64,000 bases of DNA from Lineus longissimus. Its lineage: Eukaryota; Nemertea; Pilidiophora; Heteronemertea; Lineidae. Numbering within the stretch: the stretch's first letter is position 1; each line of letters begins with the position of its first letter. Shown in pieces: positions 1 through 10,990 of this stretch. The notes below the pieces were generated by a model that did not search any database, had not been told where the DNA came from, and worked only from the letters and a program-made list of their open reading frames with translations. Made by a program: the position numbers and the translations under genes. The stretch spans positions 9,118,109 to 9,182,108 of the forward strand of contig NC_088325.1 of NCBI RefSeq assembly GCF_910592395.1. The letters run 5' to 3'.

Positions 1-365
1 AACTCCACCAAAACCCCAAAAACCAGATATCCCAGATATAGTAAAAAATGGATTAAAGGATTAGCGAAGAAGTCGGTAACCAGGAATAATAGGTTCGATC
101 GTGTCATTTATTCTAAAATCAATTAGGGCAGTTGTTGGCTTTCTGGCAGAGCATCTGATAATTTTATTGTTCGTTGTAAGTCCAGTTGTTTATGGTTTGA
201 TCGAGGGTGTAAAACATTCCAACGGAAGAAAAAATCCTTGTAAATAAATGGCGGCTGGAAAAGTGTTCAACCCCCCAGAAGCAATTGCTTTCACTAGGTT
301 TGAAGGCTGAACGTCATCATCACGTTATCACTCACAATCCCTCATCGGAACAACCAAAGGAAACT

Positions 366-1356
366 ATGTATGTGAGAATTCAAAAGTTAAATGAAAACTA
401 CAACTTGTATGCCTCTTATAAAGATTTGTGGTTGACAAATGAGGAGAGAGAAAACAGAGAGTAATACAGGGAATGAAAATTAGCAACCTCAGAGAATTAA
501 GATATGGTTTGGTTTTGACTGATATCACCAGTGAAACAAATAACGAGAAGATTCTGAAAGCCGTATTTGATAAGAAGTACAACATCTCAATTGACTTTGA
601 CTTGCTTTCAACCCACACGCCGTTTTACAAATTTCCCATTCAGGAGGACGTTATATTTGACATGACCTTGGCACCAAAAGAGGATGTCGCTTTTACAACC
701 TAAACTGCAAATAGATGAATTATGAATTGAAAAATATATGTCTGGAATATGAAACAGTTACAGACATAAGAGTTGTGATGCAATTGCTCAATAATTATAA
801 TTCTGGATTTTCGGTATATTACGATTGGATTGATAATTTTTAAGACTCTGAGCATAGATGCAGATGAAACAATAATTAATGAAAATATCAATTACCCAAA
901 AGATCCATCAGATGAATTTTGTTACTATTTGTAACCGCACATAATGATGGTGGCAGAGAAAGTGAAAAGTTTGAGAATCCAGGAATTTCAAATTTGAAAG
1001 TTACAATCGAAGGGATCGCTAATAAACTCTACCCCAAAGGAATGAGGTCATTAGATCAGTGGGAGAGAGCGAAAAAAAATTTCATGTCCAAAGATATTAA
1101 GAAGACACACGACTGTAATTTAACTTTTGAAAAGTATTATGGTGATGATAACTATTTTGGGTTGTGGATTGACTTGAGAACTACGGAAGATAATAATCTG
1201 CATGGCAGTGGAAGTGCATTGCAAAGCACAAAAGATGGAGATCAGTTGGCTATCACAAAAGATGGGACAAAATGCATAATTATATTTGTTGTTTCAGACG
1301 CACAGTTAAATATTCAAAGTTCTCAAATCGTGAGCGTCATGCATTATATTAGGTAA
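366..1356 (+). pseudogene. Polinton major capsid protein remnant (family 2)
   Basis: Double-jelly-roll major capsid protein of Polinton type, broken. The first piece (from 366) contains the pattern YKDLWLTNEERE, followed by a stop and frame change near 460. The middle piece (473-703) has FDLLSTHTPFYKFPIQEDV followed by a strand ending in MTLAPKED. A third piece near 714-840 is in another frame. The last piece (919-1356) has NPGISNLKVTIEGIANKLY, a DLRTTEDNNLHGSG loop and a closing strand DAQLNI. These motifs and their order match Polinton capsid proteins as I know them. At least three frame changes rule out function. The call rests on recall of the family, not on a search. Confidence 0.6.
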
Positions 1357-1400
1357 AGCATGAAGTGTGCATTAATTACCTTAATTTCTTTGGTTTATAA

Positions 1401-1632
1401 ATGGAGACAATAGACCAGAAAGACATTGTGAATACACTTTACAGTAGTTTCGTTTTATCAGGAATTACGATTGGTTACAGCATTGTGATGCGAAGGTTTT
1501 TACAAATGAAAAGTGGTGATCCTTGCAAGGCCGATTATCAATGAATTTCTTAAACTTGGTTTGGTTGTTACATTTGGTAATTTGTCAGCAGAGTATCTGT
1601 GTGATAATGGTCTCACCCATGGAATCCTATGA
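1401..1632 (+). pseudogene. Small membrane protein remnant next to capsid gene
   Basis: An ATG at 1401 opens 47 codons with a hydrophobic stretch (SSFVLSGITIGYSIVMRRFL). A frame change near 1525 then leads into a second hydrophobic stretch (FLKLGLVVTFGNLSAEYL) ending at 1632. A short protein with two hydrophobic segments between the capsid and ATPase genes is a common Polinton arrangement. I cannot give it a function. It could be a virion membrane protein or simply a hydrophobic packaging accessory. Confidence 0.4.
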
Positions 1633-1758
1633 AATAAATATCTTTGATAAATCCTTTGGATAAATCGCTTTGATAAATGACATGACCTGATTCACAGTAC
1701 GCTTTGAATGGAGCTGTCGCCTCAAATGAAGCTGTCGCTTTGATACCTGCTTCGCACT

Positions 1759-2270
1759 ATGCTTTGCTACCTCGCGCAACTTCGTGCGTTATTCATTTAC
1801 GAACCTTTCAATGCCATTATTTTTGGCTGTACAAATTGTTGGAAAACACATTTTGTCTTAGCTTTGTTGGAGACTTACTACAAAATTCATTTTGAAAACG
1901 TCGTTCTGTTTTGTCCAACCTTTGAATGCAATCAAACATACAACCAAGAGTGTATTTTCAAAGACCGAAATCTCATTGTCATTGATCTCAATATTTTGAA
2001 AAATGACCTGAATAAAACAGTGCTTGCTTCCATGGATGGACAGTAAATGGAAGGCAAGCAAACTTTGTAACTTGGCATTTTCGGGAAGTCATCCCGCAAT
2101 TACTACTTGGGTTTTACTTCAAAAATACAACTCTATTGTGAAGGTCTTCCAGGAAAACATTTGTATGTTAGTACAATTTTTTTAACAAAGATGAAGAGTC
2201 AATGAAAATGGCGTTACAGGAAAACGACATAATTTCCCAGATAATATTTAGTTCTTAAAAGAGCAGAGAA
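1759..2270 (+). pseudogene. Polinton packaging ATPase remnant (family 2)
   Basis: Genome-packaging ATPase of the FtsK/HerA (A32-like) class. The P-loop region reads FNAIIFGCTNCWKTHFVL, in which the residue normally Gly before KT is Trp, so the Walker A motif is damaged. It is followed by NVVLFCPTFECNQTY. After the stop at 2046 the sequence continues in other frames (AFSGSHPAITTWVLLQKYNSIVK) to about 2270. Family ATPases run about 230-280 residues, so most of the length is present but broken by at least two frame changes. Its place downstream of the capsid gene fits the lineage. Confidence 0.6.
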
Positions 2271-2563
2271 AGAGTGTCCAGTGTAGATTCCAATGACGAT
2301 TTGATAGACGCCATAGTGTCCTCAATACCGACAAGCAGTCAGACCAGAAGACAGACTAACAATTAACTAAAGTTGACTAAAATTCAACTAAACAGACCAG
2401 GCAGCAGACAACTAGTCAAGCCCCAGTCACTCCTTGTCAAGTCTTTTCCGAACAGGGTACAGCCACAAAGGGAGATCTTGAGGTTTTATTTGCCACCGGC
2501 AAGACAAAATAATTCACTGGTGAGCAGTTCACTTTAAACGACCTTGACTATGTCAGAAAAAAA

Positions 2564-2845
2564 CATGTAAAATCTCACAGGATCTATCAGAGCTCTTAAG
2601 CCTCCAGAATTAATGACACATTTAGCAAAAAGATCATCAAGGCTTATTCTTCTTTAGCAGGTTGGATTTTGCCAAATTGTGTCAGAAATAATCTCTACGA
2701 GGATCTTAGGAACGATGACATAGTGTTGAATGAGTTGGAGAGGTGGACTGGTGTTGTTTGTTTGAAAATTGGCGGTCTGATGGCAATGGCTAAAATGGGT
2801 TTACTTACTCTCAATAATTGTGACAGAACTCTCACAGATGATTAA
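2564..2845 (+). pseudogene. Conserved Polinton short protein remnant, paralogue of 47345-47551
   Basis: Translation in this frame gives KSHRIYQSS, then RINDTFSKKIIKAYSSL and LYEDLRNDDIVLNELERW. These line up with the minus-strand gene at 47345-47551 (KYHRLYQTKISARRNDSLGK and LYHDLRHDYLVTNELDKW). One in-frame stop interrupts it. Upstream (about 2390-2540) lies a Gln/Thr-rich stretch that parallels the Gln-rich gene at 47562-47960. Function unknown. The conservation between two fragments 45 kb apart is the evidence that it is a real gene of this lineage. Confidence 0.5.
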
Positions 2846-2970
2846 CTAATAAATTTACAGGAAATAAATGCAGAACGGAGCGGACGCTCTGCAGGAGATA
2901 ACACAACAGGAGAAAGATGTAACAGCCTCTGAGTCGAATCGAACCGAGTCTCTGCTACCTAAAAAGCAGA

Positions 2971-3800
2971 GATGAAATTACAAAGCAACTGTTGAAATGG
3001 TCCCTTAAGTTCCTGACCTATATTCTATTGACTCTTGAGAAAACCCTCGGTCTGCAGACCACGTTCAGCATGCATTTTCTTCCCGCCGGTGTTAATACAA
3101 GTAGTTTGATACACAATGATCCAACCATTTTGTTAGATTTACCCTGGCAATCACCAATTGTATCAGAAAGAAAGTATAACATAACACCATTTTTTGTAGA
3201 TCGACATAAAACTATGTTGAGTTTAGCTTTCGACACTACCGTGTCTTCTTCAAGGACTGCTAGGAAAAAGTTTTGCATAGCATTAAATATTAACAAGCAA
3301 AAATCGTGTAGTAATTGTCATGTAATGGCGATTATGTTCAGTAAAAACCTGAGGTGGTGGTTTTAACTATAAAATGCTTGTTTTCCTGCATCATAAAGCG
3401 CGCATTGTGTGTTATGTATGCCGCTGCACACCACGCCCTGTGATTATCTTCAGTATTGAATTATCCAACAACAGCATTTAACGTTCCGTGTGCCTTACGT
3501 CATTCCACTCCTCACCTCTTGGTGTCGCTGTGTTGCATAAGTTGATAGGTTGGAAACCTACCATTGATGAGAAGGGACAAGTACCCTTTGTTGTCGCTGT
3601 GAAAGTAAATTCAGTCCTCGATTTTAAAAATCCTGCCCTATTATTCGATGTTTATTAAGGAATGTTAACAAGAGAGACTAAGACCTGATATTGTGATATT
3701 TGTTAAACCGATGTAAAAGTAAATATAGTCCTCGGTAAGTCTACCCTACTATTCGTTGAATATTCATGTATCCGGTGAGGTTGGAGTATCTTGGATTTGA
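2971..3800. other. No recognisable gene; short dispersed repeats
   Basis: A 124-codon open frame on the plus strand (2992-3366) has no motif I recognise and its composition does not stand out. Two short similar stretches (GTAAATTCAGTCCTCG near 3605 and GTAAATATAGTCCTCG near 3719), each followed by a CCCTATTATTCG-like run, suggest a small local repeat. I see nothing else here. Confidence 0.4.
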
Positions 3801-3849
3801 AGAAGCATTGACACACTGTAGAAGAGAAAAGCCCCTAACCTATCTTGTA

Positions 3850-4525
3850 TCTGGGAGTCGGGCACCTTGTAGAAGACAACTTCTGATCTTCACAATCAGT
3901 CTCAAAGACTTTTCACATCGATTCGAATGAGAGGACAACTTTCGATTGTCACAATCAATTTCAAAACTCGTCACAACCACTTTAATACAAAAACAATCAA
4001 AGACGTGTCACACTCACTTTAATATGAAGACAACTTGTGATTGTCATAACCAGTCTCAAAGACTTTTTACAACCATTTTGATCAGAGGACAACCTTCGAT
4101 AGTCACAACCAATTTCAAAGACTTGTTAGACCCACGCTAATACAAAGCCGACTTGAAATCGCCACAATCAGTTTTAAGGACTTTTCACACTCATTTTAAT
4201 TAGAAGACAGCTTCGATAGTCACAATTACTTTCAAAAACATGTCACACCCACTTTGATACAAGTAAACTTTCGAAAGCCACAATGAGTTCAATAATCAGT
4301 TTCAAAGACTTGTTACACCCACATAAATACGATGACAACTTGTGATTGTCACAATCTCGAAGTCTTAAATACTTTTCATATCAATTTTAATAAGAAGACA
4401 AGTTTCAATAGTCACAATCAAATTTGAAGTCTCGTCAGACCCATTTTGATACGAAGACAACTTGTGATCGTCAAAATCAGTCCCAAATACCTTTCACATC
4501 AATTTTGATAAGAATACATAGAATA
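3850..4525. repeat. Minisatellite, degenerate units of about 60 bp
   Basis: Degenerate tandem copies of a unit built from AGACAACTT, GATTGTCACAATCA, a TTTCAAAGACTTTTCAC run and a CACTTTAATACGA-like end. At least ten copies can be followed by eye, with many substitutions and small indels. Nothing in it codes convincingly. The unit contains a short palindromic core (GATTGTCACAATC). Confidence 0.75.
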
Positions 4526-4980
4526 GTTTGTTGACATAGACAACAGCTGAATCTTGACCGATCATTGGATAAGTTTAACCTAAAGGGGTTCAATGAGATC
4601 AATGTCAGGGATTTCTAGCTAGAGAGACAGAGGTCAGGGCTTATTTTCCGCAATATCAGGCTGTTATGCAATTTTACAAACTAGGTGCACAATCACGTAT
4701 ATATGACGTATAACATTGTTGCACCCACCTAAGAAACCTTGTTCCAAGCATCGTCTAGATCAGTCAAAAGATACGTATTTATTGAAATTTACTGAAATAT
4801 CCATTACTAAAGTGTCAAAACCTAAATGTCAGAAGCCACTAATACGCAGAGTTAAACGTCATTTTAACTGATTGTGAAATTGGAAATTGTCATCTGAAAC
4901 AGTACTTGTTGCATTAGTCCGATCTATACATGGTATAGATAGTACGGCCATAGACATAGACCTAGGTATTGATCATTTTG
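4526..4980. other. No gene seen
   Basis: AT-rich sequence between the minisatellite and the hexamer array. I see no motif, long frame or repeat that I can support. Confidence 0.4.
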
Positions 4981-4984
4981 TATT

Positions 4985-5352
4985 AGTTAGCATTACCATT
5001 ACCATTAGCATTAGCGTTAATAATAGCATTATCATTGGCATTAGCGTTAACAGTAGCGTTAGCATTGCAGTTACCGTTACTGTTACTATTACCATTAGCA
5101 TTAGCGGTAACAGTAGCATAATCATTAGCGTTAGCAATGCCGTTATCGTAACCATTACCGTTAGCATTGTCATTGCCATTGCTACTGCCATTACCAATAC
5201 CATTACCGTTAGCATTAGCGATAGCAATGCCGTTATCGTTACCATTACCATTGCCATTGCCATTGCCACTGCCACTGCCACTACAATTACAACTACAACT
5301 ACGATTACAACTACAACTACAATTACAATTATAACTACAATTACAATTATAA
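4985..5352. repeat. Hexamer-based microsatellite (ATTACC / ATTAGC / ACAACT variants)
   Basis: An array of interleaved hexamers CATTAC, CATTAG, CGTTAG and CGTTAT that grades at its right end into CTACAA/TTACAA units. Long frames on both strands through it (Ile/Thr/Val-rich or Val/Met/Leu-rich) are by-products of the simple repeat and are not genes. The hexamers do not match the standard animal telomere unit TTAGGG. Confidence 0.85.
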
Positions 5353-5514
5353 TATCTGACGTCACACGACGTATATGACGATGATGAATCGGTGACATAG
5401 ATGGCGTGATTACGTAGGTGACGTAGATGGCGTATGACGTAAATGATGTAGAAATGTTAAACGGTTTTCTGTGGTTAATACAGGGAGTTTAAATAAACTT
5501 AAATACAATAAATA

Positions 5515-6049
5515 ATGAGTGACATTATTCAACAAAAGATGATTGATAAAACACAGGAGATACACTGTCATAAATGTGATAAGTACATTTCTTACAACAA
5601 CACGGCTGCCCACAGGAAGACTAAGGCACATTTAAGCCACTGTTCCTGTACCCATAATACCTGACAAGAAGCTTGCCTTTGAGACTGAGGAGCTTGATAA
5701 CATAAAGAAGGTGACTGGAGTAAAAGTAGTAAAGGAATTTGGTAATCCTGTGGTTACCATTAGAGTGAATGTTGACATAGTAACTAAACAGGTGTATGGA
5801 TACAGAGACAAGTTAGATGAGGGCCTTTTTAAACTCAATGATTACCGCCACAAAATAAACATATCGGTATTTGTTCAATTTGATAGATCTGGTGAAAGTG
5901 TCACACACCCCATTCAGTCTCCAATGGAAAGTACATGTATAATTTCAAGGAACCAGGCAATCTATGCAGTAACCAGCCAGCTTAACTACATAAAAGCACA
6001 GATTGAGGAGAGATATTTTCAAAGAAATGGCTTGTGTCCAGTGACATGA
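5515..6049 (+). pseudogene. Broken zinc-finger gene upstream of Polinton polymerase
   Basis: An ATG at 5515 opens 49 codons with one C2H2-like finger (CHKCDKYISYNNTAAHRKTKAH), ending at 5664. A second frame, open from about 5639 to 6049, continues without a gap (VPVPIIPDKKLAFETEELDN, then ISVFVQFDRSGESV), so one gene of about 175 codons with a single frameshift near 5635 is likely. It lies directly before the 5' start of a Polinton polymerase gene (6058-6431) on the same strand. I do not recognise the C-terminal domain. A DNA-binding role is inferred only from the finger. Confidence 0.5.
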
Positions 6050-6057
6050 CAATCAGT

Positions 6058-6431
6058 TCCTATGTCGAAGTTCGCTAACGGGTCCTTGTTCTCCCTCGGA
6101 ACGATAGAAGATCCGAAGTGAATATCAGTAGTAATATATACTCTTGATGTCAATCTTCCGATATCACGGTCACTCTAGTAGACGAATCGGGAATTGAGTC
6201 GGTACACTAGGCCTCAAAGACGGGATTCCGATTCGTTCGCCTAGCTATCGCTCTCCATACTCCCTTTTAACTTACATGGCAATATTGCAAATCGCCCAGG
6301 CCAACCTGATAAACAATATCATTCGATATTCAAAGTCTACATTATCAAACCTTACACAAGTCAAAATGCAGGTCTCGGTGATATAATGATTAAGGCCTAT
6401 GATCACTTCTTATCGGAGCTGGGATCTACAA
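6058..6431 (+). repeat. Polinton polymerase 5' region, left copy of a direct repeat
   Basis: This stretch is nearly the same as 43230-43602, in the same orientation. It includes the upstream non-coding part (TTCGCTAACGGGTC, CTCCCTCGGAACGATAGAAG) and the first codons of the gene (NLHGNIANRPGQPDKQYHS, then LGDIMIKAYDHFLSELGS). The similarity stops at 6431, after which the sequence is unrelated to the polymerase gene, whereas the right copy runs on into it. The gene is therefore truncated here. Confidence 0.85.
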
Positions 6432-6828
6432 CAGTTCCCCCTTCGAGAAAGAATCGGCCCGATTCTCCAAAATAACACCCGTGAGTCCAGCGAGAGCGTT
6501 GACCAGTTACAATAATAATTAAAACCTAGCATGCGTGGCCTGCACTTGAATAGAAACAATAACCCGATATCAAAACTTTCAAAAGTCAGGTAAATCATTA
6601 AAATAGTTCGATGGCTGGACGGAACTGTAGACGTCCATACATCCAAAATTTAAATGTCATAATACGTTTGGTGTGACAAGCATATTTTCTTCTCTTTGAT
6701 AACGATTCTATAGTCTTTACACGAATCCTTGCTTGTGACACTGAAACAGTCACGTATTCCAAAATAACAGCATCCTTTGATTGAATGGTTACCATCTGAA
6801 AGTCAGATGCAATACTGGTGTCAATGAA
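6432..6828 (-). other. Old locus remnant with open frame interrupted by MITE
   Basis: Non-repeat sequence between the truncated polymerase copy and the MITE. On the minus strand a frame runs from about 7809, through the MITE site once the MITE and one target duplication are removed, down to 6598. That gives roughly 88 codons, including the run KDAVILEYVTVSVSQARIRV. It directly follows, in another frame, the 197-codon open frame described at 7816-8100. I do not recognise a family. It may be the 3' part of the same decayed gene. Confidence 0.35.
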
Positions 6829-7772
6829 CAAGGAGGATACCGCGGTGACGTCACATCACGTGATCCCGACCCATATTACTGATCGCTATGGCCAATCAGA
6901 TTCAGTCTACTGACAGCACCAGCACTGAACACATATCCACGTCTCACTGTCTGGTGCGCTCCTGTACACAAAAACACCAATAGACATGAAATATTGCAAT
7001 ACCTAGTGTGGATTCTTCCTGTGTAAAATAAAATTTACAGAGCAGATTAACTTCCACGAATAAAAAAGACGTTTGGCGTGGCCAAAGTGCGAAAATAATG
7101 TCTCCGCTAAAATACACTACGAAATACACTAGGCAATGCACTACGCAATATACAGTAGAGATGCAGTTGAGTTTGTTATTGTTTTGACTTAGAAGCCCGC
7201 CCATATCATAATATATTCATGTATACATGAAGTATGAACTCATTTCTGTCCCATACAACTCTAAGAACAGTCAATTTCTCCTTAAATCATCACCGAAACC
7301 GCGATATCCGCAGGAAGATTTCGTTGTAGTGTCCGAAAATGCATGATCTTACAGGGGCGCTAACTCGACAAATAGAGGGGATCTATGGGGATCTATGCGA
7401 GTTTTAGGTCCTACAGGTCTCGAACTTGTAAAATCTGTAAACATGCCTCCAAATCCCATTATGATAATGAAGAGATTGCCCCATATCTGGGAGACTGTTT
7501 TGAAACCATCGCTAATTTTGGAAGATCGGTGCCCTGCTATTTGGTTTAAAAAACCCTATTTTTCCCCATCAAAACAGCACTTTTCATTATTCAAATGATA
7601 GCTTATTGTCTGAAGACTTATTTCATAGCAGAAAAGTACTAATAACTCTGATTTGATTTGAAAAATCTAACTTTTTTGATGACTTGATTTTCCCTTGGCC
7701 GTGGATCGAGTTTGTTTACAATATGCAGCGCCATCTTGGAAAAGCCGTGACGTCACCGCGGTATCCTCCTTG
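6829..7772. mobile_element. Mutator-like non-autonomous element (MITE), copy 1
   Basis: A 944-bp element with terminal inverted repeats starting CAAGGAGGATACCGCGGTGA and ending with their complement. It is flanked by a perfect 9-bp duplication GTCAATGAA (6820-6828 and 7773-7781). A second copy of the same length lies at 19325-20268 with its own 9-bp duplication. Nine-base target duplications are typical of Mutator/MULE transposons. No transposase is encoded, and the short frames inside are shared by both copies only because the copies are young. The inner edge of the inverted repeat holds TGACGTCA, a CRE-like palindrome. Confidence 0.9.
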
Positions 7773-7815
7773 GTCAATGAAGGTATATCTCCTTTTTGTA
7801 CATGTCAGTCTGTTA

Positions 7816-8100
7816 TTTCAAATTTAATTCCCTTGAGTCTTGAAAAGGATTAAAATGAACTGATATTTCGCACACATGTTTCCTGGTCTTCAAAACAGTT
7901 TCGCTATACTGCATTACACAGTCAGAAATGGTGGAGGCCTTGTCCATCGAGAGCGTCACGGCCGATAGTTCAGTCATCATGCAACGGGTTGAATACAGTA
8001 GATTTGGTGTGATACAAACTTCAAGACTTGAGACTGATGATGTACATGTAGTCGTATCACTGTTTCTGATGCTTGATGTGTCTGAGTCAGTGATAGCGGT
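7816..8100 (-). pseudogene. Stop-free minus-strand coding-like segment, last part
   Basis: Ninety-five codons without a stop on the minus strand, ending in TAA at 7813-7815. It is rich in Ser/Thr/Asp (DSDTSSIRNSDTTTCTSSVS) and contains CMMTELSAVTLSMDKASTIS. It joins in frame with 15507-15533, 18386-18511 and 42441-42593 when the BEL, Harbinger and Polinton insertions are removed. No family is recognised. It could be an exon of a host gene or part of an older element. Confidence 0.45.
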
Positions 8101-8275
8101 TGTTCAGGAGATATTGTTGTCTTTGGCCCCGTTACGGCCCTTGTGGAATTGTTCGAAAAGTGTAGAATTAGAAACAACATCATATTTGAAACCACTTTTT
8201 GCCTTGCCCATTTTTTCATCAAAATACCCATCTTTGACGACAACGAACGACAAATAATAGAGATCATCAAGAACA
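8101..8275 (+). repeat. BEL element 1, 5' LTR
   Basis: A 175-bp direct repeat partner of 15327-15501, TG...CA bounded. Three bases after it, TGGTATACAGAGCG begins. This resembles an initiator-Met-type primer-binding site, with differences, so the primer tRNA is a guess. Confidence 0.92.
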
Positions 8276-8318
8276 TATTGGTATACAGAGCGTAGTTAAG
8301 TAGAGAACATTTAGAAGG

Positions 8319-10990
8319 ATGGCCGAAAATAGCGTAGAAACTGTGAACAGTGTTGAAGAAACTCCCGATGAAAACCAGACCGCGATGTCCCAGATAAAAA
8401 GCCCAATCGATTCGAACCTTTTTCCCCCTGCTAGTAGTAGTATGTGTGCTGGTACTGAGGATGATGCAGCTCGGAGCCATGCTCAGCCTGCTGAGAGCTC
8501 CCAACAGAGGTTACGTCCCTCCGGATGGTACGAAAAGAACTTGAGGAAAGAGAAGGCAGGGTTGAAGTCTGCTTTTACCAGGGCCAGGCGGCAGTTGACA
8601 GAGTTAATTTCAGATAGTGACACATTGTTTGCAGAAAGTCAGTTTATACAGGCAGCAACTAGAAAAGTTGATGAAGCACAGGAAAGAGCTATGGGCAATA
8701 TGAGTTCACTGGCTGATTTGTATGCGTCTCAAAATAGATTCGAAGACTTTGATAAAGTCACAGCTGAAATGGAGAAGATAGAAGAAGAATTTGCTGATTC
8801 TCAGAATGCAGCTGAACAGTATTTCGAAGAAAGAAGAGAAAAGTCGTCAAGCAGTAGATTGACACCTAGCATAATAAGGAATTGGGATTCACTTGCGAAT
8901 GTTCACCGATCCCAACAATTTGGATCGGCCATAGAAATGATAGAGGAACATGAAGAATCGAGCAGAGGCCTACCTGAACCCGAAGATAGGTCAAAAGACG
9001 TCACGACAACAGAAGCTGATCACACACCTGACAAGACTGATGGTCGCACACTAGATGATGTTGGGGTACAACAACCAGCAGTTGTCATAGACCATGGTGA
9101 GATAGCCAAGGGTGAGATTACCATTGGTGAAAAAGGCCCTGGTCAGAGATTGCCATGGGTGAAAACAAGCCTCGCGGCGGAAATGGTGCAGCTTCAGTTG
9201 AAGATAAAGGCCCTGGTGAGATTGCCATGGGTAAAAACAAGCCTCGCGGCGGAAATGGTGCAGCTCAAGTGGAAGACAAAGGCCCTGGTGAGATTGCCAT
9301 GGGTGTGCCTGCCATGGATGACAGCAAGCCTAGATGCGGTAATGGTTCAACTTTAATTGGTGATCAAGGGAGAAGCGATGTCGCTACTGGTACTACAGCC
9401 CCTCCACAGCAGAAGAAAGTCGGTCCAGCAGTAACAGTCGTTAAGCAGAAGCAGACAACAGATGAAGAAGCAAGACACAGAAACAGACAAGTGGAGGGTC
9501 CTAAGAAGGTCCAGTTTTATAGTCCAGCCGCGCTATTGATAATCGTCAGGTTAAGCCTACCCGTCCACCGGAGCCAATCCAGAATCATCCTGTTGCGCAA
9601 AATCGTTTGGTTGCGCCTACTGGAAATGCTAACGTTGAGCATTCCCACAGCACTCAAGGTGCAGTGCCTGCAGTCAATTGCAGTCAGCCGAGTAAGGACA
9701 AGAGCCCACTCCGATTCCAAGGAAAACAGATTGATAGCATTCCAGCATATTCGCCCAACAGTTATGGAGCAAATAGTCAGCCTACCCGTATGCCTAACAC
9801 GATTAAAGCTGACTGGTCACAACCATACAACACTATACAATATTATGGCACAGGGGGCCAAGAACCAAGATACCAGCAGTTCACACAGGACAACAACATT
9901 GGTCAGCATTCAATGCTTGAGAAGGACATGTGGCGACAGCTGAAGAGAGTTTCCATACTGGTGTTTTCCGGAGACCTGAAGTCTTATGAAAGTTGGAAAG
10001 CAGCCTTTGTAGCATGCATCGACAAGGCACCAGCCACTGCAGAATTCAAGCTTTTGCATTTGAGGGAGCATCTGAGAGGTGAAGCGTTGAAAGTGATTGA
10101 ACATCTTGGGCATTCAGCAACAGCATATCAAGCGGCAAAGGATAGATGGGATCGGAAATATGGTGGATATAGGAGACAGGTGGCGCTTCACTTCGAGGAA
10201 ATCCACAACTTTGGTCCAATACCACCTGGAAAGCTGAAAGAAGATGTAGAAAAGTTTGCTGATTTGTTGGACCTTACAGTCATAAACCTAAAAGAGTCCG
10301 GCCTTTACAGTGACCTCGACAGTCGTCTGTTGTACTCTGTTCTGATGAAGAAAATGACTGAAAAGATGGTTGCCGAGTATCATCGTTGGCTAGATGACTA
10401 CCAGTATAAGGAATCGATTGAAGTTCTTCATGCCTGGATCATAAAGGAAGCACAAGTCCGAATTGTAGCTCATGAAGCTGTTCGTGGGTTTGCCGATGGT
10501 ACAGGAGATGATAGAAAGAAGGGACATAGCAGAGATGACGACAGGAGGCACCGATCAGATGATAACTACAAGAAGAAAAAGAGCTTTTTCACATCTGGGT
10601 CAGCAGGAGCAGCAAAACCAGAATTTAAAAGGGACTGTCCTCTTTCATCATGCCAAGAGCAACATGGCATATGGAGTTGCGACAAGTTTAAAGGACTTGA
10701 GATTGACAAGAGATGGGATATGGCGAAGGAGCTAAAACTTTGCTATAGATGTCTGGCTAACAGTAATCACCGTGGTGTTGACTGCAAACGTAGTCGTGTG
10801 TGCGGAATCGAAGGATGTAAGGAAACACACAATCGCTTACTGCATCGATCCCCATTGCCAAAAGAAAGTCTTTCAGCCACGAAAAGGGATAATAAGAAAG
10901 AGAAAAGGCCTGCAGCAAGTGGTGAGAAACCTAGAAGCCAAAACTATGGAAGTCTTACAACCACATCTGATGACAAAGAAGAGTCTGAAT
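8319..10990 (+). pseudogene. gag: BEL element 1 gag region
   Basis: The gag part of the polyprotein starts at an ATG 43 bases after the 5' LTR. The N-terminal part is acidic and helical (FTRARRQLTELISDSDTLFA). A Gly/Pro/Lys-rich stretch with two 72-bp tandem copies (24 codons each, about 9152-9295) follows. The DUF1759-like core then includes LVFSGDLKSYESWKAAFVAC and YGGYRRQVALHFEEI. A Cys/His zinc cluster (CYRCLANSNHRGVDCKRSRV, then CGIEGCKETHNRLLH) ends the region. Frame changes near 9145 and 9535 split it. Gag packages the element's RNA in cytoplasmic particles. Confidence 0.85.

Larger units (their letters stand above)
1..2970 (+). mobile_element. Decayed Polinton/Maverick fragment (family 2), structural genes
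   Basis: A cluster of same-strand, broken genes recognisable as Polinton virion genes: major capsid protein, a small membrane protein, packaging ATPase and a conserved short protein. The last one matches a minus-strand gene near 47.4 kb, so this fragment and the one at 43.2-49.1 kb belong to the same lineage. The left end lies outside the window and no terminal repeat is visible. Frames are interrupted every 100-400 bases. The first 365 bases probably hold the tail of a further virion gene, but I cannot define it. Confidence 0.65.

Noticed and set aside
2992-3366. 124-codon plus-strand frame as a gene
   Set aside because: No motif, no homologue in the second family 2 fragment, and an overlapping antisense frame is equally open.
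3850-4525. CRISPR-like array of spaced repeats
   Set aside because: Units are degenerate, contiguous tandem copies without unique spacers, and the context is eukaryotic.
4887-5398. Long Ile/Thr-rich and Val/Met-rich open frames on both strands
   Set aside because: They arise from the hexamer microsatellite; composition is a direct read-out of the repeat.
6944-7598. Small frames (86 and 67 codons) repeated at 19440-19700 and 19891-20094
   Set aside because: They are inside the two MITE copies and match only because the copies are young. No protein features.
8271-8300. Assigned initiator-Met primer-binding site of BEL element 1
   Set aside because: TGGTATACAGAGCG only partly resembles the usual site; mentioned as a possibility without a separate feature.
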